Positions 25,909 through 35,007 of a DNA stretch of 64,000 nt are shown here, piece after piece. Made by a program: the position numbers and the translations under genes. Each line of letters begins with the position of its first letter. Position 1 is the first letter of the stretch. This DNA comes from Lachnoclostridium sp. UBA1308 (GTDB lineage Bacteria > Bacillota > Clostridia > Lachnospirales > Lachnospiraceae). Under the pieces are notes generated by a model. It was not told the DNA's origin and searched no databases. It was given only the letters and a program-made list of their open reading frames with translations. The stretch is taken from the NCBI GenBank assembly GCA_002307215.1, contig DBTU01000037.1, positions 163,944 to 227,943 on the forward strand, written 5' to 3'.

Positions 25909-27315
25909 TTACATTTTCTTAACCCTGTTAAAATATTCCTGACTCTCCTTTATTATAATACCGCTCAGTGCAACCAATGCAATCAAATTTGGGAATGCCA
26001 TCAGTCCATTAAAGATGTCGGCTATGTTCCAAACCGCTTTTACCGTCATATAAGGTCCGAGAAATACAGCCAGAATATAAAGCCAGCGATATACCAGTAC
26101 TGTTCTCATGCTTCCGTTCGTTAGATACTCCACACAGCGTTCGCTGTAATAATTCCAACCGATAATAGTTGTAAATGCAAAGAAAATAAGGCACATCATA
26201 AGCAGAAACGAGGCTAATCCGGGACTAAAGGGTAATCCTGCGCGAAATGCATGATCCGTAACCTGTACCCCCTCAAGGCCTATATTCCAGGATTTCGTTA
26301 CTACAATACTTAATCCTGTCATGGTGCAAATAATGATTGTGTCTATAAAAGTACCGGTCATTGATACAAGTCCCTGACGTACCGGCTCTTTCGTCTGTGC
26401 GGCTGCGGCTGCAATCGGTGCACTTCCCAGACCTGATTCATTTGAAAAGATTCCTCTTGCAACGCCCTTCTGCATTGCCACAATCATTGCTCCTAAGGCT
26501 CCGCCTGCGACTGCTCTTAAGCCAAAGGCTCCTTGAACGATTTCTACTATGGCACTCGGTATGGCAGACGCATGGTTGAATAATAAAATAAGACAGATAA
26601 TGACATAAGCAATCGCCATGAATGGTACAACAATCTGAGCAAAATCAGAGATACGCTTGAGTCCTCCGATTAGTACCAATGCTGCAAATATTGTTATTGC
26701 AAGACCGGCCAATATAACCGCTATCGAATAGTCCATTCCAAAAATGGATACAGATGTCTTCACCGACTCTGCTGTAAAATTGCCGACTGCTGTGGTAATA
26801 CCATTCACTTGGGTAAAGGTTCCTATTCCCATTAATCCGGCGATAGCTCCAAAAAAGGCAAAGCATTTAGCAAGCCAACGAAAGCGTGATCCCATTCCCA
26901 TCTCAATGTAATAAAACGGTCCTCCCAGTACATGTCCGTCCTCAGAGATCTTCCTGAACTTGACTGCAAGCAGACCTTCGGCATATTTTGTCGCCATTCC
27001 AAAAAAGGCCGCAATCCACATCCAGAACAAGGCACCCGGACCGCCAGCTACGATCGCAGTCGCAACTCCGACAATATTTCCTGTTCCAATGGTTGCCGAA
27101 AGTGCCGTACACAGAGCCGCAAAACTTGTGACCTCTCCGGTTCCGCCTACTTCGTTTTTAACCATAAATTTTAATGCTCTTGGTAAATGATGAACTTGTA
27201 ATAACTTAAGCCGAAGTGTCAGATAAACTCCGATTGCCATAATAAAAATGATTAATGGTAATCCCCAAACCATTCCATCCAGCCAATCAATTATTTCATT
27301 TAGATTTGTCAGCAT
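25909..27315 (-). CDS. sodium:alanine symporter family protein (AGCS)
   Basis: 468 aa with about eleven transmembrane helices. AGCS hallmarks are visible: the GTGNIVGVATAIVAGGPGALFWMW block near residue 95, GIFSNESGLGSAPIAAAAAQTKEPVRQG near 305, and the FAFTTIIGWNYYSERCVEYL segment. It takes up alanine or glycine with Na+. The frame continues 30 codons upstream, but that stretch is repeat copy C read through. The real ATG at 27315 has GGGGG 8 nt before it. Repeat copy C occupies its leader, with hairpin 2 nearest the gene. Confidence 0.93.
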   Translation of the reverse strand: MLTNLNEIIDWLDGMVWGLPLIIFIMAIGVYLTLRLKLLQVHHLPRALKFMVKNEVGGTGEVTSFAALCTALSATIGTGNIVGVATAIVAGGPGALFWMWIAAFFGMATKYAEGLLAVKFRKISEDGHVLGGPFYYIEMGMGSRFRWLAKCFAFFGAIAGLMGIGTFTQVNGITTAVGNFTAESVKTSVSIFGMDYSIAVILAGLAITIFAALVLIGGLKRISDFAQIVVPFMAIAYVIICLILLFNHASAIPSAIVEIVQGAFGLRAVAGGALGAMIVAMQKGVARGIFSNESGLGSAPIAAAAAQTKEPVRQGLVSMTGTFIDTIIICTMTGLSIVVTKSWNIGLEGVQVTDHAFRAGLPFSPGLASFLLMMCLIFFAFTTIIGWNYYSERCVEYLTNGSMRTVLVYRWLYILAVFLGPYMTVKAVWNIADIFNGLMAFPNLIALVALSGIIIKESQEYFNRVKKM

Positions 27316-27329
27316 AACCGGTCCCCCTT

Positions 27330-27420
27330 TGAACCAATGTGAATTATTGAAAACATAATTCACACTTAAAAGTTTGTGTCTGCGTAATCCTCGATCTAAA
27401 CTCATTCGAAGTGCAGGCGT
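27330..27420 (-). repeat. dispersed two-hairpin repeat, copy C (opposite orientation)
   Basis: Read on the minus strand this copy begins GCCTGCACTT (about 27418), passes hairpin 1 (AGTTTAGATC with GACACAAACT, degenerate in the middle) and the GAGGATTACGCAG loop, and ends with hairpin 2 (GTGAATTAT 27339-27347 with ATAATTCAC 27355-27363). Five other copies run the opposite way, so orientation relative to the flanking genes is not fixed. The copy makes a false 30-codon extension of the symporter frame. Confidence 0.88.
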
Positions 27421-27529
27421 TTTCGGTTCGTATAATATTATATATCTTGAAGTAAAACAACAGCATTTATTCTATCATATATTACCTTTTTCATCAATCA
27501 TAATATAATTGTAAATTTCCATATAACAA

Positions 27530-27587
27530 TTGACAACTTATGGAATTCATTATATACTTACTACATTAGTTATGTGATGTAGTAAGT
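27530..27587 (+). promoter_or_regulatory. promoter and operator of the GntR/ABC operon
   Basis: TTGACA (27530-27535), 17 nt and TATACT (27553-27558) form a near-consensus promoter. A perfect 11-bp inverted repeat follows at once: ACTTACTACAT (27556-27566) and ATGTAGTAAGT (27577-27587), overlapping the -10 and the start site. This is the expected position for an operator bound by the GntR-type repressor encoded immediately downstream, giving autoregulation. Confidence 0.85.
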
Positions 27588-27603
27588 CGGAGGTGATTCA
27601 TAT

Positions 27604-27972
27604 TTGAAAATCAATGAGAATGTTCTTGCTCCTATCTATGTTCAAATTGCTAATGCCATCGAAGATGATATTCTAAATGATAAATTGATGGAAAGCAGTA
27701 CTTGCTATTCCCAGCTTATTATTGCAAAAGAACTTAAGGTTAATCCTGCAACTGCTGCGAAAGGAATTAATCTTTTAGTCAGCCGAGGTGTCCTGGAGAA
27801 ACAAAGGGGACTTGCGATGGTCATTAGTCCGGGAGCAAAGGAATTGATTATCCAAAGAAAAAAACAGACAGATTTTGAATACAAAATCGAAGAACTTGTT
27901 AAAACGGCAAAACAGTTACATCTATCCGAGGATTATCTTCAACAAAAAATATCGAATTATTATATGACTTAA
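27604..27972 (+). CDS. GntR family regulator, YtrA type
   Basis: 122 aa. An N-terminal winged helix (PIYVQIANAIEDDILNDKL...KELKVNPATAAKGINLLVSRGVLEKQRGLAMVI) is followed by only a short helical tail. This is typical of YtrA-type GntR repressors that control an adjacent ABC transporter. The start is TTG, 10 nt after GGAGG. It is first in a three-gene plus-strand operon with the ABC ATPase (35 bp) and permease. A perfect inverted repeat over its transcription start is the likely operator. In relatives such operons respond to cell-envelope stress or peptide antibiotics; the inducer here is unknown. Confidence 0.9.
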   Translation: MKINENVLAPIYVQIANAIEDDILNDKLMESSTCYSQLIIAKELKVNPATAAKGINLLVSRGVLEKQRGLAMVISPGAKELIIQRKKQTDFEYKIEELVKTAKQLHLSEDYLQQKISNYYMT

Positions 27973-28007
27973 AATTTGCAGGTAATATGTGAAGAAATGG
28001 AGGGAAT

Positions 28008-28916
28008 ATGAATCATGTTATAGAGATGCAGCAGCTTTCCTTTTCCTATGGTAAAAAGCATGCGCTTAAGAATATCCGCATTCAAATGAATGAAAATCAA
28101 CTGATCGGTCTGATTGGTCGAAATGGTTCGGGTAAAACCACCATGATGAAACTATGTGCCGGACTACTTGTGCCCAAAAGCGGAGAAATCAAGGTATTTG
28201 GACAAAATCCTGTCAATAACCTATCCGTTCTTAATGAGGTCATATACAGCTATACGAAGGTACCTTTCAAGGCTCCGCTAACACTGGAACGAATTATCAC
28301 GGATTTTGGAAGGTTCTATGAACATTTTGATATGGTATTTGCCTATAAGTTAATGGATTACTTTTCCTTAAACCATCGTGCAAAATACTCCAGTCTGTCA
28401 CAGGGTATGTGCAGTTTGGTCAGCTTTATCTGCGCGATTTCAACAAGAGCAAAGCTTACCTTGCTCGATGAACCCGTGATCGGAATGGATATCACAATAA
28501 GGCATATGGTATATGAAATCCTATTACGCGATTACATGGAATATCCGCGCACCATCATAATCTCCAGCCATATATTATCAGAAATTCAGGATCTTTTATC
28601 TGAAATGATCATCATAGATAACGGAGCGGTGCTTCTTTATAAAGCACTGGATGAACTTCAGACCATGGCATACCGGATAGAAGGAGGTCGAGAAGAGGTT
28701 GAAACCTTCCTTACAAACCGCACAGTATTATATAAAGAACATAAGGTTACCGGCTCTTTGGCCGTCCTTGAAGCCTCCTTCGACGCTGCAGCCGATAAAG
28801 AATGTAAACAGCTTAATCTTTCCTTATCCAAGGTTACTCCGGAGGAGCTTTATATCTATAAAACAAATGATAGAAAGGAGATGGATATCGAATGTTTGTG
28901 GGAAAAACAAATTTAG
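28008..28916 (+). CDS. ABC transporter ATP-binding protein
   Basis: 302 aa. Walker A is GRNGSGKTT at about 36-44 and Walker B is LTLLDEP. The signature is LSQGM, as in YtrB-type subunits, rather than LSGGQ. A C-terminal extension beyond the NBD (about 215-302) is normal for this group. It powers the permease encoded next, with which it overlaps by 25 bp, implying translational coupling. The regulator upstream is YtrA-like, so the set resembles a simplified Ytr/Bcr drug or envelope-stress ABC exporter. The transported compound is unknown. Confidence 0.92.
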   Translation: MNHVIEMQQLSFSYGKKHALKNIRIQMNENQLIGLIGRNGSGKTTMMKLCAGLLVPKSGEIKVFGQNPVNNLSVLNEVIYSYTKVPFKAPLTLERIITDFGRFYEHFDMVFAYKLMDYFSLNHRAKYSSLSQGMCSLVSFICAISTRAKLTLLDEPVIGMDITIRHMVYEILLRDYMEYPRTIIISSHILSEIQDLLSEMIIIDNGAVLLYKALDELQTMAYRIEGGREEVETFLTNRTVLYKEHKVTGSLAVLEASFDAAADKECKQLNLSLSKVTPEELYIYKTNDRKEMDIECLWEKQI

Positions 28917-30202
28917 ATAATATAAGAAAGTTACTAAAAATCCGTATGCGCGAATGCAAAGGCATACATACCATATGTATCTTATTAGGCGTTGTTTTCC
29001 TGATTAGTATTGTAAATCTAATCAATACGGTATCCACCTATCAGGCGGAGGCGAAACTGATTGAGGTTTCACTATACTCCAATTTCACTTTGTTTTTTAT
29101 TGTAATCAGTGTAATCAATTATGCTTTTCAGTATGGTGAATACAATGAAAACCATCAGATATTTCCTCAGACTATGGTTACCCAGTTTATTTCCTTCGAA
29201 CTGTACTGCTTTTTTGTGAATATAATAGCTCAGGCTTTTGCGCTTGGACTATATCTACTGCAATATCTAATATGCCTGATAATCGGCCGTGTGCATACGA
29301 ATGTTAAGCTTGCCTATCAATTTGATTGGACCTTTGTTATTGCCGGCTTTTTTGTATACCTATTATATGGTCTGCTTCTCTCTGCCCTCATCATATTAAT
29401 AGCTTCGCTTGTACGAAAGCTCCAGTGGTGGGCTATTGTATTATTGGGCGCGTTTCTATTCGTATTATGGATGACCAGAGAGCAGAATTTGATTGGGAAT
29501 ATGCTGGATTTCTATTTACTTGAAACTTCAATTATTATTTTTTTCATCAAGTCCGTTGCTACCCTACTGATTTTGGAAGCCCTCAATCATCTGATTAATT
29601 ATTATACCGGTATAAAGGAGACTAGAAAGTTCTTCTATCGGCATATTATCATAGCCTCCGTCATAATTCTTGGATTTTTTATAAATATATCTGTCAGCTT
29701 CTCGCAAATCGATTCACGTCAAAACAATGAAGATTACTGGAATTCCATTTCTATTCGGAACTTCGATTTTTCGAAAATGGATGCTACTTGTATTATTAAC
29801 ACAGACAGCCTTCCGACTGATTCTACCCTAAAGATTCGCTATGCTAATGCGCTCGAATCCGATTGCATAAATAACGTCGATGAGCAGCCTTCAGACGATA
29901 ATAATATTCGGATTTATTATATTCCTCAAAAGAATATTAATAATTATATCAATTTAACTGCTTTCACCAATCAAAGAATTGAAGCCACACTTGAAACGGA
30001 TATCCTTAAGATCAGTGTAGCTTATGATAAAAATATTAAAGTGATTTCAGAGTATCCCTATTCTACCTTAATGAAGTTTGACTGCTTCATCGGCAAACCA
30101 TATGCCAAGCCCTACTACGGGAGCATGTCAAGTATATCAACAGGACATATTCAAATAACCCTGCCGGAAAACAAGCATTTTACAACACAATTTAATCAAT
30201 AG
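28892..30202 (+). CDS. ABC transporter permease
   Basis: 436 aa. About six transmembrane helices lie in residues 20-265, in an ABC-2-like arrangement, followed by a largely extracytoplasmic C-terminal region (about 275-436) with no recognised domain. A final helix at the very C-terminus is missing. The ATG at 28892 lies inside the end of the ATPase gene, with AAGGAG about 11 nt upstream. A strong bidirectional terminator follows 37 bp after the stop. It is the membrane partner of the preceding ATPase; the substrate is unknown. Confidence 0.87.
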   Translation: MFVGKTNLDNIRKLLKIRMRECKGIHTICILLGVVFLISIVNLINTVSTYQAEAKLIEVSLYSNFTLFFIVISVINYAFQYGEYNENHQIFPQTMVTQFISFELYCFFVNIIAQAFALGLYLLQYLICLIIGRVHTNVKLAYQFDWTFVIAGFFVYLLYGLLLSALIILIASLVRKLQWWAIVLLGAFLFVLWMTREQNLIGNMLDFYLLETSIIIFFIKSVATLLILEALNHLINYYTGIKETRKFFYRHIIIASVIILGFFINISVSFSQIDSRQNNEDYWNSISIRNFDFSKMDATCIINTDSLPTDSTLKIRYANALESDCINNVDEQPSDDNNIRIYYIPQKNINNYINLTAFTNQRIEATLETDILKISVAYDKNIKVISEYPYSTLMKFDCFIGKPYAKPYYGSMSSISTGHIQITLPENKHFTTQFNQ

Positions 30203-30238
30203 ATTACACTGGATTTCCTAATTCGATTCATAAAACAA

Positions 30239-30280
30239 AAACCTTTGAACGGATTTATATTTAAATCCGTTCAAAGGTTT
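30239..30280. terminator. bidirectional rho-independent terminator
   Basis: A 19-bp perfect inverted repeat (30239-30257 with 30262-30280, arms beginning AAACCTTTGAACGG) separates the ABC permease (+) from the convergent HAD gene (-). T-rich sequence follows on the minus strand (TTTTTGTTTTA) and, less strongly, on the plus strand (TTTATTTTA). Confidence 0.92.
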
Positions 30281-30283
30281 ATT

Positions 30284-31117
30284 TTATAACTGACCTTCTT
30301 CATATAAATGATCAATCGCATAGGCAATCCCGGACTCATCATTTGACTTTGTAACGAATTGCGCCACTGCCTTTAACTCGTCTACCGAATTTCCCATCGC
30401 AACCGCCATCCCGGCACAGGACAGCATCTCAATATCATTATGATTATCACCGAAGGCGATAATATCCGATAAATCTACTCCACATCTGTCCGCCAATAAC
30501 TTCACAGCCTTCCCCTTAGAGGAGCCGGCAGCCATAATATCAAGCAAACCCTGCGCCGAGCTTACCGCGTAAAGTGACTTATGTTTTGAACACATTGTAA
30601 TATGTTCCTCGACCTGTTCCTGCGTCGGAAAGATTAACAGAACTTTCAGAATATCCATACCTTCCATGACAGTCATATCATCACTATCAATATATTTTAC
30701 CTCAAAACTAATATCTGCGATTACTGTATTATTAATGCTCTCATACCTGACTGCTCTTGGATTATTTCTATTGGAAAACATGACATAGGGTGTATAAACC
30801 AGAAAATCGATCTTTTCCTTAAAGCTGTGAGTCAGTAACTCTTTTACTACTTCTTTATCCATGACATTGGAGTAAATGATCTCTCCCGTATGGATATTTC
30901 GAATCAATCCCCCGTTACAAGAGATGATATGTCCCTGCAGATCCAACTGCTCGATATATCGTTTCACCATAAGATCCAGTCTTCCGGTAGCGATTATGAC
31001 CTCGATTCCATTCTTTTGCAACTTTTTTAAGGCTGCTTCGTTCTCATCCGATATATTATCACTTGAATTAAGCAGTGTTCCGTCCATATCACAGACACAC
31101 CATTGATATTTTGGCAT
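30284..31117 (-). CDS. HAD superfamily phosphatase, Cof/YidA type
   Basis: 277 aa. HAD motif I is CDMDGTLLNS at the N-terminus, motif II is the ATGRL segment, motif III includes a Lys in SKGKAVKLL, and motif IV is FGDNHNDIEML. A type IIB cap lies between, which is the Cof/YidA arrangement that dephosphorylates sugar phosphates and nucleotides such as FMN precursors. The start at 31117 has GTGAGG about 9 nt upstream; a GTG at 31132 is in frame but poorly placed. It is a single gene between a bidirectional terminator and a gene-poor 450-bp gap. Confidence 0.92.
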   Translation of the reverse strand: MPKYQWCVCDMDGTLLNSSDNISDENEAALKKLQKNGIEVIIATGRLDLMVKRYIEQLDLQGHIISCNGGLIRNIHTGEIIYSNVMDKEVVKELLTHSFKEKIDFLVYTPYVMFSNRNNPRAVRYESINNTVIADISFEVKYIDSDDMTVMEGMDILKVLLIFPTQEQVEEHITMCSKHKSLYAVSSAQGLLDIMAAGSSKGKAVKLLADRCGVDLSDIIAFGDNHNDIEMLSCAGMAVAMGNSVDELKAVAQFVTKSNDESGIAYAIDHLYEEGQL

Positions 31118-31203
31118 ATGAAGTTTCCTCACCTAGTATTTAGTCTAGCGGTGAATTACTGCTCTCTTATAAAGCAACTCCGCATTTTGGATTACGCTCC
31201 ATA

Positions 31204-31395
31204 TTATATACTATGTCGAGTGTATTTACAAAAGTTTTCTGTCCGATAAAGCAAAATAAACGGAATACCATTCAGCATCATACGGTTCCCATAGCCTGCC
31301 TTTATCGCCCTGGCAGCTTCCTCTACAGTCCACCAGCCCGGACGTCTGCAATAGGATCTACAGATATCACAGCTACAGGCCTGTGAAGGTGGGTA
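31204..31395 (-). pseudogene. N-terminal fragment of a small Cys-rich protein, no start codon
   Basis: On the minus strand an open frame reads PPSQACSCDICRSYCRRP, then GWWTVEEAARAIKAGYGNRM, and loses similarity within a few residues before the stop at 31204. From memory this resembles the N-terminus of a small Cys-rich (YkgJ-like, metal-chelate) protein. The frame has no ATG, GTG or TTG at its 5' end, where a stop is followed by a run of A. The usual second half (with further Cys and His) is absent. It is best read as a decayed fragment in the gap 31118-31565. Confidence 0.5.
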
Positions 31396-31514
31396 TTTTT
31401 TTTGTTAGTTAACCAGACTTATTCCCTATAAATAAGTTAATAAAATTCAACAAAATGTCCAATTTATATAGTTTCAATATTAACTAATTATATTAAATGT
31501 GCTATGATTGAACT

Positions 31515-31526
31515 ATCCGAACGGAT
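31515..31526 (+). promoter_or_regulatory. small palindrome in front of rubrerythrin
   Basis: ATCCG-AA-CGGAT lies just behind a TATGAT -10-like box (31504-31509) and about 40 bp before the rubrerythrin start. Position and symmetry fit an operator, but no regulator family can be assigned. Confidence 0.3.
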
Positions 31527-31565
31527 GATATTTGAGTACAAAGCATTTCAGAAATGGAGGTTATC

Positions 31566-32099
31566 ATGAATTTAAAAGACACAAAAACCGAGAAGAACTT
31601 AGCCGCAGCATTTGCAGGGGAAAGTCAAGCAAGAAACAAATACACATATTTTGCTTCCGTTGCTAAAAAAGAAGGATATGAACAGATTTCAGATCTTTTT
31701 ACTAAAACTGCCGAGAATGAGAAAGAGCATGCCAAACTTTGGTTTAAGGCAATGGGTGAACTTAGTACTACAGCCAACAATCTACTGCACGCAGCCGAAG
31801 GTGAGAATTATGAATGGACTGAAATGTATGAAGGCTTTGCAAAGGATGCCGAAGAAGAAGGCTTCACCGCTCTTGCAGCACAATTTCGTGCAGTTGCACA
31901 GATTGAGAAAGCCCATGAGGAAAGATTTCGTGCACTACTTCATAATGTTGAAATGAAGGCTGTATTTGAGAAGTCCGAGGAATGCATATGGGAATGTCGC
32001 AACTGCGGACATCTTGTTATGGGTAAAAAGGCTCCTGATTTATGCCCTGTTTGTTTCCATCCGCTGAGCTATTTTGAAGTAAGAAAAGAAAACTATTAA
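31566..32099 (+). CDS. rbr: rubrerythrin
   Basis: 177 aa. A ferritin-like diiron four-helix domain (FAGESQARNKYTYFA at the N-terminus, TAENEKEHAKLWF, and later EEGFTALAAQFRAVAQIEKAHEERF) supplies the Glu/His ligands. A C-terminal rubredoxin-like domain has CxxC pairs (WECRNCGHL and LCPVCFHPLSYFEV). It reduces hydrogen peroxide in the cytoplasm of anaerobes. The ATG at 31554 precedes the GGAGG; the ATG at 31566, 5 nt after GGAGG, is the start. Its stop overlaps that of the convergent GH95 gene by 4 bp. Confidence 0.96.
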   Translation: MNLKDTKTEKNLAAAFAGESQARNKYTYFASVAKKEGYEQISDLFTKTAENEKEHAKLWFKAMGELSTTANNLLHAAEGENYEWTEMYEGFAKDAEEEGFTALAAQFRAVAQIEKAHEERFRALLHNVEMKAVFEKSEECIWECRNCGHLVMGKKAPDLCPVCFHPLSYFEVRKENY

Positions 32100-34516
32100 A
32101 AGGTAAAGCAATAGCTTTCGTTCTTCTTCGTTTCAAAGATAAGAATTCCATCCATAACGCAATAGGTAAGCGGTATTCCATCCTTTGATGTGATTACCGC
32201 TTTCTCTGATTTTATTTTGCATCGTTCTCCATTCTTTGAATGGATGATTAATTTCGTAAGCTTTCCATTCTTCCACGCAGCATCAAGTACAAATCCATTA
32301 CGGGCACAAAGACCAGTAAAGTTCCCACTATCCCATACCTTGGGAATCGCCGGAAGGACGCTGATATATCCCATATGACTTTGGATTAACATTTCCGCAA
32401 TCGTTGCTGTTCCGCCAAAATTGCCATCAATCTGAAAGGGCGGACACATATCCCAGAGGTTATCATTTGTGCAATCTTTTAATAGTCCCTGGAACAATTG
32501 ATGCGCTCTCTCACCGTCTCCGGTTCTGGACCACATCAGTGCTTTGATTGCCCTGCCCCATCCGGTAGCCTCATCACCTCTTGCATTTAGGGAAGCTTTT
32601 GCCGCCTCTAAAAGCTCCGGTGTCTCATAGTGAATACTCTTTCCCGGGTACAGTCCCAACAGATGTGAGGTGTGTCGATGGTGGGGATCTACCTGACTCC
32701 TGTCAAAGATCTCCTCATCTTCTTCAAACCACTCTTTGAGAACTCCTGTCTTTTCACTGATCCAATAAGGCTTCAGATCCGTAATCAATGCCTCCACTGT
32801 GCTCCTCAGCTCCACATCAACCTCCAGAGCTTTTGAGGCGGCAATGTAATCCTTAAATAACTGTTCAATCAACGACTGCTCATAGGTATTACCATTAGAA
32901 ACCGGTCCATGCTCCGGAGAATAAGAGGGTGATGATACCAAGCGTTTTTGTTTGTGGTCATAAATAAGTTCCTGTATATAGAAGTTAACACTTTCTCTCA
33001 TAATCGGATAGATTGCAGCTTTTAGGTATTCCTTATCCCCGGTAAACTCATAATACTCCCAAATGTTTTGATCCAGCCAAGCACAGGCTGCCGAGGACCA
33101 TCCCCAATAAAAGTCCCAGCCCGGACAGGTGAAACCAAACGGTGTACTCTGTGTATGCGCTATCCATCCGTTCTCCGGATGCTCATCATCCGTAACGACT
33201 CCATAATACTCTTTTGCAGTAACACGTCCCGGTATGCGCAGACCCTCCAAATAATCCACAAGTGGTTTTGCTGTCTCTGCTATATTCGTTACATAAGCAG
33301 GCCAGTAATTCATCTGAAGATTTACATTGATATGATAGTCACAGGCCCATGGCGGTGTATTCGATTCGTTCCAGACGCCCTGCAGATTGGCAGGTAACGT
33401 TCCTATTCGGCTTGAGGATATCAGAAGATAGCGCCCATACTGAAAATATAACATCTCCAGATATCTGTCCTGCGTATAATTCTGCATTTGATTCTGATTC
33501 TGCTTATGATATTGCTCATGATTAATTATAGAATTATTATTCGCGCAACTTAGATGGCTCTTATATTCATGAAGTAAAACATCAGTAGGAAAATCGATGT
33601 AGTCCCCGCCGAGCATTACTTCCGCCCGATCAAACAGGCTCTTGTAGTCAGTAATATGCTCTGTCTTTAACTCAATATATTCTTTCTCTGATGCAGCTTT
33701 CATATATTTACTTACCGTATTCTGAGGGCTGATACCGCTTCGATAGGAAGGATAGAGATTGGCGTAATCAGTAGCCGCTGTAAAATAAATGATTACTTCA
33801 TCGGCAGCACTAACGGTAATACTATCACCCTTGCACATAAGTCTTCCACCTTTTAAGTTGAGCTTAATCTGTCCTTCATACGCAAGTCCATTATCTTCGA
33901 TCTCTCCCGAACAGATTATAGTATCCCCGATAGCTCTAATCACTGCACCCGGCTGTGTCTTAGAAAGAGATGCGGTAAAGGAGAGTGCATGTCTTTGATT
34001 CGCTGTTAATTTTACTGCGATGATATTTGCGGAGTAACTAGCAAAATATTCCCGCTCGTATCTGATACCATCACAGGCAAACTCAACCCCCGCCACTGAG
34101 CTTGCAATATCAAGCCAACGTCTGTAATCAACCACCTTGCTTTCTTCAATATTACTATATTTCAAGATGAGATTTCCGAATAATTGATATGCGCCATAAC
34201 CCTTGGGAATTCCGGTAAGCTTCTGTACGAGTGAAGCCGCTTTGTCATGTTCCCCGTTAAAAAGCGCTTGTCTGATTTCCTTATTATATTGATATGAGTT
34301 CTCGTTCCGATTACCGCCTCTGTAATCCGGCCTGTTTTTAGATGGACCGCCCGTCCATAAGGTTTTCTCATTCAAGACAAGTATTTCCTCTTTTATCCCG
34401 CCATTTACGGTGGCTCCAAGATATGCATTTCCGATTGGGAGTACCTCTGTTTCCCATTCAGTTGCCGGCTTCGTGTACCAGAGTACCAGCTTTCGACTAT
34501 TATTATTTTCTTTCAT
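32096..34516 (-). CDS. GH95 family glycosidase, paralogue 2
   Basis: 806 aa, no signal peptide. The GH95 layout is complete: N-terminal PIGNAYLGATVNGG sandwich, (alpha/alpha)6 barrel and C-terminal domain. The catalytic set is intact: Asn pair N397/N399 in HINVNLQMNYW, acid E535 in PSYSPEHG, and D697 in QIDGNFGGT. This is the most canonical of the three GH95 genes here and a good candidate alpha-L-fucosidase. An Asn/Gln/His-rich stretch at about 326-347, absent from the other two, interrupts the start of the barrel and is probably a surface loop. GGAGG precedes the ATG by 4 nt. It is a single-gene unit convergent with rubrerythrin. Confidence 0.93.
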   Translation of the reverse strand: MKENNNSRKLVLWYTKPATEWETEVLPIGNAYLGATVNGGIKEEILVLNEKTLWTGGPSKNRPDYRGGNRNENSYQYNKEIRQALFNGEHDKAASLVQKLTGIPKGYGAYQLFGNLILKYSNIEESKVVDYRRWLDIASSVAGVEFACDGIRYEREYFASYSANIIAVKLTANQRHALSFTASLSKTQPGAVIRAIGDTIICSGEIEDNGLAYEGQIKLNLKGGRLMCKGDSITVSAADEVIIYFTAATDYANLYPSYRSGISPQNTVSKYMKAASEKEYIELKTEHITDYKSLFDRAEVMLGGDYIDFPTDVLLHEYKSHLSCANNNSIINHEQYHKQNQNQMQNYTQDRYLEMLYFQYGRYLLISSSRIGTLPANLQGVWNESNTPPWACDYHINVNLQMNYWPAYVTNIAETAKPLVDYLEGLRIPGRVTAKEYYGVVTDDEHPENGWIAHTQSTPFGFTCPGWDFYWGWSSAACAWLDQNIWEYYEFTGDKEYLKAAIYPIMRESVNFYIQELIYDHKQKRLVSSPSYSPEHGPVSNGNTYEQSLIEQLFKDYIAASKALEVDVELRSTVEALITDLKPYWISEKTGVLKEWFEEDEEIFDRSQVDPHHRHTSHLLGLYPGKSIHYETPELLEAAKASLNARGDEATGWGRAIKALMWSRTGDGERAHQLFQGLLKDCTNDNLWDMCPPFQIDGNFGGTATIAEMLIQSHMGYISVLPAIPKVWDSGNFTGLCARNGFVLDAAWKNGKLTKLIIHSKNGERCKIKSEKAVITSKDGIPLTYCVMDGILIFETKKNESYCFTF

Positions 34517-35007
34517 TTGACCTCCAATATTACTGTTTTTTACATGGAAGGAAACTCATGGCATCCTTCTCTTGTACATATTTATCAATTAAGTGTTATG
34601 TTCTTATATTAGGAGCATATTGTCAACCCGACTTATTAAAGATTTATATTATGAAATTCTAGTGTTTACAATAGTTGTTTTTTTCTGTCTCGCTTTCCTA
34701 TCAAAAAAATACACCGGTTTCATACAATTCAAAAATTTATTAGTAATGCTAGTAATCCTACATCCGAATTATCGTATAGGATAAGGCAAATGAGAACACT
34801 CCCGACCATAACAATACATTATAGAGTGAATAATTCTCATTATATATTTGAATATCACGATAAACAATACTATAATAGATAATATATGAAAATCCGTATA
34901 TCAATCAAAGGTCTAAATATCAACAAGGTGAATAACATGCAGCTATACATCGCCTGACAATTGGTTGTTCTACAGCAAAAGTAATGCACACCGGGAGGGA
35001 CTAACGA
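34517..35007. other. 491-bp gap without a recognised gene
   Basis: An AT-rich stretch between the divergent starts of a GH95 gene and an ABC exporter gene. It presumably holds both promoters, but I see no convincing paired -35/-10, no strong hairpin and no copy of the dispersed repeat. The short open frames here lack binding sites. Confidence 0.5.

Noticed and set aside
27316..27405. N-terminal extension of the sodium:alanine symporter
   Set aside because: These 30 codons are repeat copy C read in frame; the family start and a GGGGG binding site are at 27315.
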